A DNA stretch of 64,000 nt from Owenia fusiformis (taxonomy: Eukaryota > Annelida > Polychaeta > Sabellida > Oweniidae). This document shows, piece by piece, positions 31,989-44,945 of this stretch. Both the position numbers and the translations under genes were made by a program. Each line of letters opens with the position of its first letter. Within the stretch, counting starts at the first letter, position 1. Location: NCBI GenBank assembly GCA_903813345.2, contig CAIIXF020000010.1, positions 19,667,181 through 19,731,180 of the forward strand, in the 5' to 3' direction. The notes beneath the pieces were generated by a model. That model made no database searches. It was not told the DNA's origin and saw only the letters and a list, made by a program, of their open reading frames with translations.

Positions 31989-34814
31989 GATATACATAAT
32001 AATGATACAGTTTGATAAACACATCTTCTTCCTTATCATGACTTGAGCACTAGCTAAGAGGATTTCGTAAATCGAAATGACAATTACATGCATCTTACTC
32101 ATTTCGCTGTCTGAATTGCTCATTTTAGTTTGATTCCAAATGACCTCCATCCACGGACATTAACATTCATTTAAGAATACAGTACTTTCCAGACAGTAAT
32201 AGTGTCCAGCATTATAAATCATGTCATCTCTTTCCTTGTCTCTTTCTATTAGAAAAAGAGCAAGATGTTAGGAAAAAATTAGGAACTGACAATTGTACTG
32301 TACAAACTGTATCAATTCAGGATTTCATACTGTACTCCAATTAATATTTGATGCTATTATATTTTGAGTTTTTTGGAATGAAGATTCCCGGCTCTTTATT
32401 TTTGCTCATTTTCAGTCTGTTGAGATTTTGTAGTTCTAAACTTTCGTAGATTTGAGGTTTCTCAAAAAGTTGCTTCTTTTCCAAATTTCTTTAATTAAAA
32501 TCTTTTTTGACCTTTAATTGTACAAATTCCAAATCAACTCAATCAATTTGATTTTCATATAAGATGAAAAGGAAAAATATGGCTGCCTTGACAACTGTCC
32601 TTTATAACTGTAGCAAAATCTAATCAATTTAGGTTTTCACATATGATGAATGGGAAAAAAAGGCCCACTCTGATTTATCGTGAGACACTATGTCTATTAC
32701 TATCCTTTCTAGAAATGTAGTCTGCAAAAGATTTAAAGTTGTGATGAATGTTTCTGATTTAATATTTTCTACTTCAAATTATCATACAAACAAAGTATAT
32801 TTACAAAAATCTTCATTAAAATGATATTTTCTACATAACAGAACAGTGATAGGCAATTTCAAAAATAATTAGGTATATTTTAAGGGTCGAATGTTCTAAA
32901 TAGTTGAATAGATTTAACATCTTGACAATATAGCCTCATCCCGAACAAAAAACAATCTCTGACTAAAATGAAAAATAACTGTCACGATATATTATACATA
33001 ACATGATGATGAAGATTCACCAATTGGGTTGAAGCGATATTAGTAGCTGTTCCACAGCTAGGTTTGTTACAAAGCTTTTTGTTAAAATGTTCATTGCATA
33101 GTGTAACAGAACAACTTAACCCAAGAAGGATTTTGTGCCTGTATAATCCTTCTTAAAAAGCTTTTTTGTCAAAATGTTTCGCAACAAAGTAATTGAATCT
33201 GCTGAGTTACTCTAACCATTGACAATTTAGATTACCAAATTGATGCGTTTTTCCCTTGAGTACAACCTACAGAGTTTGGAATGTCTTTGAGTTTTTGTGT
33301 GCAGAATTCCAATTCTGGCTCTGTCTTAAATATAGCTATTCAAACAACAAATAATAGATAGAAGAATTAAATTCCCAAGAGCTTACTCCTTGATCTAAAT
33401 TACAGCTTGACAGGCTGGGATGCCTTCATTAATGAATATAACTGTCTAATAAGCATAGTATAGAACATCACCTTACTCTATCTCTACTGAGTAGAATAAA
33501 GACAAGGCAACCCAAAAATAATAAAAAAAAGTACAGTAAACCCTTAAAGTATATTGAAAAAAATTTTCAGAGAAAAAATATTGAACATTTTTGCAGAGCA
33601 AAAAATGTTCATATTAGTAGGTGTTCACTACAGAGAGGATAATTTATAAATAAGTCAGTAGAGTATGTGTGGAGGAAGGGTGTCTTCTAGAAACAGGAGT
33701 CTACTAGAAACAGGTGTTCACTAGAGCCATGCATTATAACATTTGGGATCAGAAAATTATATTATTATTTTGGGTCACCTTGTAATGTCATAATATTCCT
33801 TCAGAATGAGATTATATTATACTATTTTGGAGTCGCCCTGTAGCACTTATAACACATTCCTTCATTAATCAGTATCAGAATACTAAATTAGTTATCTTAT
33901 GAACAGGAACTCGATCAATCTTTTCAAGTCACTCATCAGTATGATCCTAGCTTAAAATAGAAATAAACCAAAATAACTTAATACAATATTGAAATAAATT
34001 ACTGAACAATTATGGCATCATGATGTTCATCTGAACCTTGTCATCTTAACTCGTTTTCTTCTTCAGATGCCATAATTAATTTATGAAAACACATATTGAA
34101 ATTCTTTGGAAAGGGATAGGGTGAAAAAGCCAGATTAGCTCAGTTAAGATTCAAGCAAGTACTCTCTGAATCAGAGCTAAAGAAGCAACTTATTTTCACG
34201 ACCTCTCAGTATCCAGCCATGATCTTTTGTATTATATTTAACAATCTTGCAGATCTTAACAAAAGTGAGATTTTACATCGGTGCTTAGATCTAATGACTG
34301 ACAATAGTATTACAAGAAATTGAGTTTTACATCAGAGTTTACATCTTATAACTGACAATAGAATTACAAGAATGCCTATTTTGCAATAAATAGATATTAA
34401 GACCAATATTAGATATCCATTAATGACACAATGTTAACAGCAAAAAGCACAACTTTTTATTGATTATATAACTTTCAGCAAGTTAATGATACTATTGATT
34501 AACAAAGACATGGCACAAACCTGATGCATCTATACCATACTATCACATTTCTAAAACAAAACCCAAAGCTATGCAAAACAAATATTGCAATGGGACTCCA
34601 TGTAAATATTTGGGTTGTGTGACATAATGTTTTTATGGAAGAGATATGTCAACATGACAGACAATGAAGTCTTGGCATTCTGATTTACTAGTACAAAGCA
34701 TGGCAAAAATTATTTATTTGTCTTCATTGTGGCTTAGAACTTCTTGTAATGAAGTTTAATGAGGTTTACATAATTGGTTAACTAATATGGGCCTAGCAAG
34801 TATGGGCCTTGATG
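31989..34814. other. Interval without recognised gene
   Basis: AT-rich. A palindrome AAGAAGGATT...AATCCTTCTT lies at about 33123-33155 and a GTGTTCACTA-type dispersed repeat at 33536-33730. No coding exon recognised. Confidence 0.55.
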
Positions 34815-35182
34815 AAATTTTAAATGTCTGGAACTACTTTGAATATAAAAAATGACTATATTGAAACAGTATATGAAAAAATAGAAACATATGTACAATG
34901 CCTAACTTTTGTATATTTCAGATAGTTATGTATAATATGCAGCAAAGCTATGGCCTTTGTAATTTAGGGAGGTTCAGCCATGTTAATTTTTTAGAAAATA
35001 ACATGGCAGAGAACCATCAAAATTTAAGAGGGCACAGATATGATAGCCAAACTACAAAACAAACTAAAATATACAAAACTTAGGCCATGTATGAATGTTT
35101 CTATTTTTATATATACTGTTACAATATGGTCCTTTGATTTCTTATTTTTTAGATTGAAAGTAGTTCCAAACATTTAAAATTT
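34815..35182. mobile_element. Foldback element, about 368 bp
   Basis: The two halves are inverted copies: left AAATGTCTGGAACTACTTTG..., ATTGAAAC, AATAGAAACAT and TTGTATATTTCA; right their complements ending TAGTTCCAAACATTTAAAAT. The centre holds a small hairpin around ACATGG. The left half of another copy is at 37549-37785. No coding capacity. Confidence 0.82.
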
Positions 35183-37235
35183 TACTATAAGACAGATTTT
35201 ATTTGCATGTATTTTCATCACCTCAAAAAACATTTTTAAGTTTCTAATTTTGAGTTGAATAATACTTGATGAGTTCAATTCAACTTGTTCACGCTATAAC
35301 CAGTGACTTTGAATATATTCTTGTCTCAGTGTTCTCATATCACGTCGCTAAAATAACCTATCAGTATAATAAAAAGGCAAAATGCGCAATAAATAAGTAC
35401 GACAAATGTTAATTATATAATGAATGACCTAATAACAGTAAAGAAAGTTAACCCCAATAATACAAGTTTATCCTCCTTTAAGCCACAGGATATCCAAAAG
35501 ACAAAGACTATGTTTAACATATCCTGTTTCTGGCTTCCATATTCCAGTGTTTCCTAATCCACATTAAATTTACCCTCCGTAACAACAATTCCTATCGCTT
35601 GCCGATATGTTAAGATAACTCTTCACTGATTCTTGCTAATATTTGTTATCCCGATTAGCGGTTGTTCGTGGTTTCCAAAGTTACGTGAGTTAAGTATGTC
35701 TTTGTCTTAATCCAACTTTGGGACATACCTCCTGGCACTTTCCATCACATTTACTTCGTGACAACATGATATATATACATCTCCATGTATGGACATAGAT
35801 CAATACGCAGTATGCTAGTAACTATCCTGGCTTCAAGTGCTCACGAAGCAGAATGAAACTTGGTTGACTAATTAAATAAAATCAACTATTCTTGTTAGTA
35901 TAACGTTATAAGGATGTACGAGGAGGGAACTATAGATTATTGGTACATACCTGCAGATATCATCTAGGCACCTGAAGATATTGTCTCTCGTTAAGAACAA
36001 CATCGTTTCGATGTTTATTTCTATGTACAATTCACATTCCCCTTTTGTTAACATCCTGTCTATGTGTTGTTTCTATTATAAAATCAATGATCACTGGTCT
36101 GATAAGGTTTTTTTCTCAACAAGCTTTTTAATTCAAATCCTACTTATTTTGGTCAAAATATTTCATCTTTTGACAGGTGCTAACAGATTTTTAAGAGGGC
36201 AGCATTAATTTTCTATTTTACTTTTTTTATTTACTTTTTTAGATTTATTAATTGTCTCCAAAGAAAAATTATTTGGGGTTATGTAAGAACTGTGTTAAAG
36301 AGAAAATGTAAAAACATTACATTCAAAGACATAGATGTACTTTTACCCCTTTTATTTTATAAAAAAATAAATTAAAATCTGTTCATGATTATATAAACAA
36401 GTCAAGCTTATCACAAAAAACTGCACAAGCATTTAAATTGTAGACCATCAAAACATAACATTTCTATTTCAAAAGGAACTGGAAATAGGAAATTTATTAT
36501 GAACATTTTTATTTTGTTTCATTCTAATATTCCTGATAATTGAAAATATTAAAACCATCAAACTTTTCCATAAACATAGACTAATATGTAGGTTTGTTCA
36601 TTACAAGGACTTCATAAAACTTAATAATAACATGAAAATGTGTTTTTCTTGTAGACATTATTGTTAGCCTATAAATAAGGTACCAGTAGTACCAATTCAT
36701 GAAATTTTAACTGAGTTATGACCAAAAAGCTGAAAACATGATTAAAGTGGTGTCTATTGAGAAATGGGTGAGCTTTTGAACCAGAAATCAATAGAGATTT
36801 TTGAGTACCTTACTTCCCTAAAATAACTTCAAAGTTTAATGGTATTAACAAAGGTTATGAAACATGTCTCAATTTTTGTTGACAGACAGACAGATATAAA
36901 GTGAGAGATTGCAATAGCCATGTGATCATGGAAATCGGTTTTTGAAAAATATCAATATTTTTTCTGAAATTACACTCATGACCTCTTGATACCTGCATGT
37001 GAGCTAAAAGTAGCTAATAAAGATTAGCAAAGAAAGTTGCTTGACATGTACATTACTTATATAAGTAAGAAGCTGTGGGAAGGGATTATAAATGTTGATG
37101 ACAAAAGATCCAGGTTGACGGGTGACAGGCTACCTAGGCAACTTCGCTACAAAATGTCAGCTTTTGTCTGGAAAAAAAATCCGTTGCATCCTCTTAAGTA
37201 ATCCTTATTAACCCTTTAGAAGAGTTCATCGACAT
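35183..37235. other. Interval without recognised gene
   Basis: AT-rich. The only gene-like hint is a minus-strand ATG at 36054 with 34 open codons ending at a TGCAG|GTATGT donor (35951); see findings. Confidence 0.5.
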
Positions 37236-37244
37236 CTAGCTTAC

Positions 37245-37523
37245 TAGTTCAACAAGTTAAACCTAGTCTGGGCCTTATTTCTCATCTGACATATCTTGTG
37301 GCCCGCCCTAGGTTTAACGTCCGTGCCTATTCAGCCCTTGATGCAAAAATTTTAATGGTGGCCTATGGTAGCGCATAGAATTTCATGCGCGTTTAATTCA
37401 TAACTGGTAGTGAGAATTTGCATCAAATGAAGGCATAGCACGGAAGTTAAACCCAACCACGGTAACAAGAACATTCAGATTAATAAATGAAAGCCGTGGT
37501 ATTGGGTTTAACTTGTTGAACTA
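37245..37523. mobile_element. 279-bp MITE with a perfect 9-bp target duplication
   Basis: Ends TAGTTCAACAAGTTAAACC and its near-complement GGTTTAACTTGTTGAACTA (spelled GGGTTTAACTTGTTGAACTA in the sequence). CTAGCTTAC flanks both sides (37236-37244 and 37524-37532). Inside are nested inverted words: CCTAGGTTTAACGTCCGTGC against GCACGGAAGTTAAACCC and TTGATGCAAA against TTTGCATCAA, so the whole element can fold. A 9-bp duplication points to a Mutator-like group, but this is inference. Confidence 0.88.
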
Positions 37524-37548
37524 CTAGCTTACATGTACAGTAGAAATT

Positions 37549-37785
37549 TAAATGTTTGGAACTACTCTGAATCTAAAAAATAAGCAATCAAAGGACCATA
37601 TTGAAACTGTACATGAACCAGTACATGTAAAAATAGAAACATTTATACATGGCCTAAGTTTTGTATATTTTAGTTAGTTTTGTAGTTTGGCTATCATATA
37701 TGTGGCCTCTTATATTTTGATGCTTCTCTGCCATGTTATTTTCGAAAAAATTAATATGGCTGAAACTCCCTAAATTACAAGGAAA
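37549..37785. mobile_element. Half copy of the foldback element
   Basis: Carries AAATGTTTGGAACTACTCTG, GACCATATTGAAACTGTA, AATAGAAACAT and the centre with ATGTTATTTTCGAAAAAATT, matching one arm and the middle of 34815-35182. The other arm is missing and a short-unit repeat follows. Confidence 0.75.
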
Positions 37786-38080
37786 CATATAGTTCAAAGT
37801 AACATACAGTTTAAGGTTACAGTTCAAATTAACATGCGGTTCAATTTATATACATTTTAAAGTAACAAATGGGTCACAGTAACATAAAGTTCAAAGTAAC
37901 ATACAGTCCAAGGTAACATACAGTTAAGTAACAAACAGTTCAAAGTAACATACAGTTCAAAGTTACAGTTCAAACTAATATGTAGTTTAATTTATATACA
38001 GTTTAAAGTAAAAAGCGGGTCAAGGTAACATACAGTCCAAGGTAACATACAGTTTAAAGTAACAAACAGTTCAAAGTAAC
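37786..38080. repeat. 17-bp-based repeat (CAGTTCAAAGTAACATA)
   Basis: About fifteen imperfect units of CAGTTCAAAGTAACATA, with a longer block repeated twice. Confidence 0.82.
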
Positions 38081-41000
38081 AAGACAATTAGGGGGAGAGG
38101 GATAATGGTTTGTTAATCACTAATCAGTTGTCACAGAATTGCTTAATGTAAAACAATAGCTTTATTTCATATTTGGTAAAATTCACTAATGTCTCAGTTT
38201 GTATAAGAAAAAAATCAGAATTCATGAAAATTTCATGATGATTTAAATCAAAAAAAGTAACTGGTCCATTTGAAATGAACTGGGGGCCAGTACATTATAT
38301 ATAGTAAGTATATCTTCCACGTATACGGTACACCCTTGGGGCCTCTTTATACTTTACTAAGTCATACAGAGCCATTGAATCAGGAATAATGACCAACAAG
38401 GGGAAGATAACTACACTGGTTTACTATCACCTATATTTACAACATGAATTGAGATGCATCCATGCATATTTACCATCTGGTTTAATTGTCCATCGAGACT
38501 TGATGTCCCTAATTTGGATTCAAGAGCTTTGCATATTGGACAACAAATGAAGAAAATCAAACCTCTATAAAACATTTCAAAAACTGTGAAAATTGCACTG
38601 TATATCCATAGTATACTATGTAATAGGACAAAATGAAACTTTCTAATAAATTGTTGATCCTTTATTCCAAAATAATTCAATCAAATATTTTATTACTCTA
38701 AGGATAGTGATTTAAATTGTGTTTTATCAGATTAGATTGTGTGTTATATCCAGATTTAATAAGTGTCACTATATAAATATAGTGACATAGTATGTACATA
38801 AGATAAAAATCAAAAATCAGAGCAAATGCGACCAAGGCATAAGACATTAAAAAATTGTTTCTCATTTCACAAAAAGTGATAAAAAAAATTTAGGAAGGTG
38901 TCCCATAATATTATTCATTGAACTATGTAATTTATCATAACCTACCATATCCAACTAAAAATGTGAATATATTACCCAGTTATTTCATGATTAATCATAT
39001 TAGGATATAGTCATGAAAATGAATAAAAATTCATGATGCAGATCAACCTTAAGCCAACCCTATCTGAATACGATCACCTTAACTCTCTCTCTTGTCAAGC
39101 AAGATAAACTACATAAATGTACCATCATTAGTAACCTAATTTGGAACTGTTCATTGATTGAGTAATTCTGCACTGGTTTTCTTCAAGAACTTAAAATTGA
39201 TTTATCAAAAAAGCATTTTCAAACCTAAATTATATTCATGCTTAAATTCACTTTCTACACGCAAGCTATTATATGTCAATGAAAACTTACATATTCACAG
39301 ATATTCAATAATTAAAATGTTACCCTAAATCAAAAATAATACATTGTACCATGGATATTTGGCTCACATCGGAGTGTTAAATAAGAAATATGGTTACTTA
39401 AATGGAGATCACATATGTTAGTATATTTTAAAAATGCAACATACCACCAAGTTGCTAATAAATGTAGCCCCAGAAGAAGTGAGTAGCTCCCATAATGCTA
39501 TCATATTCTATCGTATTCAGGGATTCCCCTTAGCCATCCCATATGGTCATACAAGCCTTATATGGATCTATAACATGATATTCAAAATGGTGGACAACTG
39601 TCAACGGTCAGTTGGATTCCTATATGGTCATGTAAGCCTTATATGGATCTAGCACATGGTTACCACGTGATCGAATATGAAGGCTGAACTTTGGGAGATT
39701 TCCCCCCCTGATGTAGCCCCTTGCCTGAGATATGATATGGCAGAGTGAACTCAAAATACAAGAAGGTCTGGTTAGTACCCATGAATGGCAGAGGTGAGGC
39801 ATTTGTAACAAGGTTGTAATTTCAAATTCACGGCAGTATTATCAATCAGAAGTGAGCTGGTCCCACAAGGTATTGTCATTCGTTGCAATTGCCAATCATT
39901 AAAGGCTTGTTAGCTATGATCATAAATAACTCAGGACTGTGCTGAGGAAATTTTTAAATGATGGAAATGGAGTTGCGACTGCTGTAACATAACCGCAGCA
40001 TATTTAATTCTAAACTATTTATACTATTTCAGATATATTATCCTGATCATTGAATAACAATGAATGTTTGGAGATCAATTTTTACAGCAAATGATGTGAG
40101 TTTATCAACAAGTTATCTACCAGGGCTACAGCAGTCAAAAGTCATATTTTTCAAAAATGTGTTTCAAATAGTTTTTGAAGTCATGAAAAGTAATATTTGA
40201 ATGATTAAGTAACATTTTCAAACTTTGCACAGGGGCTTTAAGTCTTAAGAAATCCCCTCTATTTATCAATCAGGTTTTTGTTTCTTATTTATTTGATTGA
40301 TTGGGATGATCTTATAAGAAACAATCATTATCCTATTGTCCTAATGGGTTATCTGGGGCTATGTGCTTCATTTATGAATCAATCAATTTATCGTTTGATA
40401 TTATGAGTGAGCAGGTGTTAGGTTGTTGAAAGTTAGCAAATATTAATATATCATAGTAGATCTTATTTATTAGCAACATGTCACACACTGCAAAAATACA
40501 TATCAAGGATTTATTTACATTATCGCCTTTATTTATAGTTGATACTTTTCAAGGATTTCAATTGATTTTTGGCAGTAAAATGTTTGGTATGATAATAACA
40601 AAAAATAAAAGATATGATTTCTTTATCAGCAAATTTTTCTTGATGTATATTGACGTTTACAAGGAAAAATTTGCTGATACATTGATACCTATTTATGGCA
40701 CATCACGACAATACTATTCAACATTAATGAAAGCGACACTGTCAGACTATCACACTACTATACCTAACACCTAGAAATGCATAAGATACTTTGGTTGTCT
40801 AATTGGATTGTTTAGTATATTTTTGAAAGTACCTTATCAACATCTAACTTTCAACCGATAAACCATTAATAAGGAACAGACAAATAAAAACAAATATATA
40901 ATCATTACTAATAAGCCAAATGGGTTGCTCATGAAAGCCAAATGCAAGGTATAGTAGAGTGACTATATAAGTAATGCATTACAGCTTGGGAATGATTCAG

Positions 41001-43433
41001 TTAGTACAATCTCATCTATGATGATTGAATCTGACATTTTCACAATTCATACTAAATCAAAACCTCCCACTATGTTCAGATTGATTTTTTGTAGGTTTTT
41101 AAATTCGTGCATGTATCATGCAAGCTTATTTATCCAAATCTAAAGAATGTGCAACACCCACTTGTATAAACTAGGTCATAGTGACATATATTCTACTATA
41201 GTACATGGCTGTATTTTTTCAAATGTAATCTTTTCAAATATCACTGGGTGTGTACCAAATTAGGGCACATTTTCTGAAAAAGTCAAAAGATTCTGTTCAG
41301 TGACCTTTCCTGAGCACATACTCTTAGCTATTTTTCAGTCACATTTTCAGAGGGCTGAAAAGGTTATTTTATCACCATTAGGGTCATTCTGACCATGGCC
41401 ATTGTGACCCTAGTCATTTAATTGATATGTGGAACTAGTTAAACTGACTCGAGGTCAAAACAGAACTCAATCTGTTATCTTGGTTCAAACAATTTCAAAA
41501 TCCAGCATGGTTTTGTCACTTTTTGTTTTGTCATTTCCTGTTAACTATCATGGCACCTTAAGCGTGACAGTTGAACGCACAGGGTAAGGTACAACAGGAG
41601 GATGATGCAATTGGAGCAAACTGATATTTCCATTGTTTCAGAAAGATTTTGTCTAGTTTCTAGATATTTTTATATGTAAATGACTGTAACAACACCCTAG
41701 ACAGTGAACTTGACAGTGAATTTCATAATTAAACCTACACAAACACCCACTGTAATATACGGTATAACAAGCAAGGTGATTGATTATAGATCTGTCTTTT
41801 TGGAGAATAGAGTGAGTAACAATTAGTTTTGTTATGAAAAGTAAATTTTGAGATTTACAATATATAATTATGAGCTAAAAATGAGTAGTAAGGCATGATC
41901 AATACTTGTATGTAGAAAATGAAGTACAAATCATGATATGGATGTAATTTTCTCATTTTAATGTTTTTTGACATATTGTCGTCTTATATCTCTGTCAAAC
42001 TGATTTCCCAAAGGAGAGTCCAGGATATAAAACAAATAAAATGCAAGTTTCATCAAACTGCATTTGAAGTGTGAACTAGAAATAGTAAATTGAGTCCAAA
42101 ATGCAAATGGATTTAAATGAGTTTCTTAATGTACACTGGCATGTAGCGGCCCTGATATCGATAAATTCTACACGCAATATAACCCGATTCTAAATGCTTG
42201 GTTAAAACTTTACATGAAAAGCCTCTATATCCGGGCATTTACTCTTACACTGAACTGAAAATAGCATCGTCTAAACGTGTATGTGTTGGCTTCCGGGTAA
42301 GTTTATCAACATTTATACTCAATTGAAAGAGCAGTTGTGCTTATATCGTGTACCAGTTTGGTTAATTTATATGTGTGTGTATTTATAATATGATAGACTA
42401 GTAATACCGTGTCGTTAGAACAACTGCTAGATATCGAACTGATTACCTGAAATTACATTATTGGACTGATCGCGCATCTGATATTAAATGATTAATTTGC
42501 ATTGAATCTGATATTAACTTGCAACCCAATACCGTGACTTTACATTTGAATGATAACACGGCCTCATATTCTAATAGAGGAGTTTCTAAATGATTTTGAA
42601 ATCTCGCTAATTCTCGTTTTTTTCATGAGATTTTAAGAGATTTGCACGTTTTACCTCTAATGACTTACTTTTCTCTCTTTTGAATAGCATATTTGAATTC
42701 AGTGGTATATTTCCTACAATAATAGCTTTGATTTACACATATATGTCATTTAAATCATTCTCCATGACATTTTAAAAAAACTTGGGCTAAATCTCCATTG
42801 ATGTTATGCTAAAATTCTTTAAAACCATGGTTTAATCGTATGACAAGCAACATTTTCATGTTTAATCACAATATGTTCATTGACAGGGTCATTTAATAGT
42901 ATATCATTCAGGTTTCAGACAGATTTGACTAACACTCTTTGATAAATCATGAAATTAAGTGACTATTGCAAGCTTTTAGCATAGCACTCAAAGGAAGGCT
43001 GGCCCAAGATGAACAAACGTGACATCTATTATGTCAGCTTTATTCAGCTTTATTTAGCTATTTAGAAACTATACTATTCATTATACGTCCATTGCAGGCC
43101 AAAAATGTTTCAATGTGGATATTGTAATGCACACGAGAATACATTCGATTCGTATATTGATCATACATCAATTGAACATGGAGATTTTCCTGTACACTTG
43201 TCCCAAACCTGTGGAATAGACTAGATGCGAGTAGAAATTATCTTGATTTACGGCATCAAATATTCAAAATTCAGTCAAAGTGATGTCATATTTGAAATCT
43301 ACATGTATAAATACATCTAAAAATATGGTTTCGGAAATTGTTTATCAACTTTGAAATCTTTTTTTAAATATTTTTGAAAATAATTAAAAAATGTAAAAAG
43401 AACATCACTTTTCAAACCATCGAATATCACTTT
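38081..43433. other. Interval without recognised gene
   Basis: AT-rich. A 31-bp direct repeat with GGTCATACAAGCCTTATATG lies at 39540 and 39630. A hairpin with ATCAGCAAATTTTTC stems lies at 40626-40680 inside a 98-codon frame of no known family (40478-40774). No supported exon. Confidence 0.5.
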
Positions 43434-44456
43434 TTATCCCACGATTAATGTGTTATCTGTACAATAACAGCTCTTGATATTTCTGATATCATTGAAATTC
43501 GTGTGAAATTTTCCATAAATTTCGTTTATCATACTCATATGCGTGTGATATCGTTTATCTCACGCATATCCGTGTGATATCACATTTGCATTTCGCGCCA
43601 CAATATTGTTGGAAATTAGGTCAGATAATTTATTCTCTTTTGAGAAAATAGGTCCGTTAATTTATTCTCTTTAAGTTTCATTGGTGTATTAAATTACGAT
43701 TGTGTATATAATTTGATTAGAAGGTTGCTAAATAACGATTAAAAATTGTATTTATGACGAACTATATCACAAGGTGATCGTAATCATGGGATAAACCCAA
43801 TATCACATAATTTCTCGTGATATCATTTTATCGCCTCGTAGATATCAAATATCAACACTCATTCGCTTCGCTCACTCGTGTTGATATTTGATATCAACTC
43901 GGCGATAAAAATGATATCACTCAAAATGATGTGATATTCTGTATTTATCCCACGATTAATGTGTTATCTGTACAATAACAGCTCTTGATATTTCTGATAT
44001 CATTGAAATTCGTGTGATATTTTCCAGAAAATCGTTTATCAAACTCATATGAGTGTGATATCGTTTATCTCTGGCATATCCGTGTGATATCACATTTGCA
44101 TTTCGCGCCACAATATTGTTGGAAATTAGGTCAGATAATTTATTCTCTTTTGAGAAAATAGGTCCGTTAATTTATTCTCTTTAAGTTTCATTGGTGTATT
44201 AAATTACGATTGTGTATATAATTTGATTAGAAGGCTGCTAAATAACGATTAAAAAATTGTATTTATGACGAACTATATCACAAGGTGATCGTAATCATGG
44301 GATAAACCAAATATCACATAATTTCTCGTGATATCATTTTATCGCCTCGTAGATATCAAATATCAACACTCATTCGCTTCGCTCACTCATGTTGATATTT
44401 GATATCAACTCGGCGATAAAAATGATATCACTCAAAATGATGTGATATTCTGTATT
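43434..44456. repeat. Head-to-tail pair of a 511-bp hairpin-bearing element
   Basis: TTATCCCACGATTAATG starts at 43434 and again at 43945. The copies are almost identical. Each contains a GTGATATC-rich part, TTTCGCGCCACAATATTG, two TTTATTCTCTTT words and, near its end, a hairpin with 18-bp stems GATATCAAATATCAACAC / complement around a loop CATTCGCTTCGCTCACT. A third, inverted copy is at 60483-61101. No protein frame. Terminal inverted repeats are not evident. Confidence 0.92.
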
Positions 44457-44539
44457 TATTCCATACTTAGCATGATATCCATAGGATAACATGTCAAAAT
44501 AAAAACGGTATTTTTGAAATCAGTGGTAAAATATGATAT

Positions 44540-44715
44540 TTTTTTAAACGAAAATTTGAAAATAAAAATTTGAAAAAAAATTGTGGAAGAAAATTATGTG
44601 AAAAAAAATATTGAAAAAAAAATTTGGAAAAAAATGTGAAAAAAATTTGGGAAAAAAAATTCATTTTTGAAAAAAATTGAAATCAAATTTGGAAAAAATT
44701 TGAATTTTTTTGAAA
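44540..44715. repeat. A-rich low-complexity tract
   Basis: Runs of A broken by TTTGG, TTG and GTG, following the 511-bp pair directly. Confidence 0.85.
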
Positions 44716-44792
44716 ATGATAACATATTTTGCAAGTAAACACACCAGAGCATATGGGATACATGCTAACCTCATCAGGTATGGAACACAACA

Positions 44793-44933
44793 GTTATGCA
44801 CGGTCGGTTTGGATACAGGAAATATATCTTGGGATATACAATACATCTTCCCTTGGTCCCTTCAGTCCCTCGGGAAGATAAATTGTATATCCCTTGGGAT
44901 ATTCCCTGTATCCAAAACCTCCCAGTGCATAAC
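44793..44933. mobile_element. 141-bp hairpin element (GTTATGCACGGTCGGTTT ends)
   Basis: GTTATGCACGGTCGGTTTGG at the left is matched by CCAAAACCTCCCAGTGCATAAC at the right with few changes. The next layer, GGATACAGG-AATATA, also pairs, and the centre has TTGGTCCCTTCAGTCCCTCG. A relative is at 60071-60209. Confidence 0.8.
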
Positions 44934-44945
44934 CCCTATATAAAG

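Noticed and set aside
31746-32150. 134-codon minus-strand frame and its overlaps
   Set aside because: They lie mostly across a MITE with a long G run and are by-products.
38465-38550. Possible exon FICCPICKALESKLG...NQM with a GTAAAT donor
   Set aside because: No acceptable acceptor upstream and no partner exon; CxxC alone is too weak.
40478-40774. 98-codon plus-strand frame
   Set aside because: Contains a strong DNA hairpin (40626-40680) and no known motif; length is within chance for this composition.
43434-44456. Helitron
   Set aside because: Hairpin and tandem copies fit, but the 5' TC and 3' CTRR ends are absent, and the hairpin lies too far from the end.
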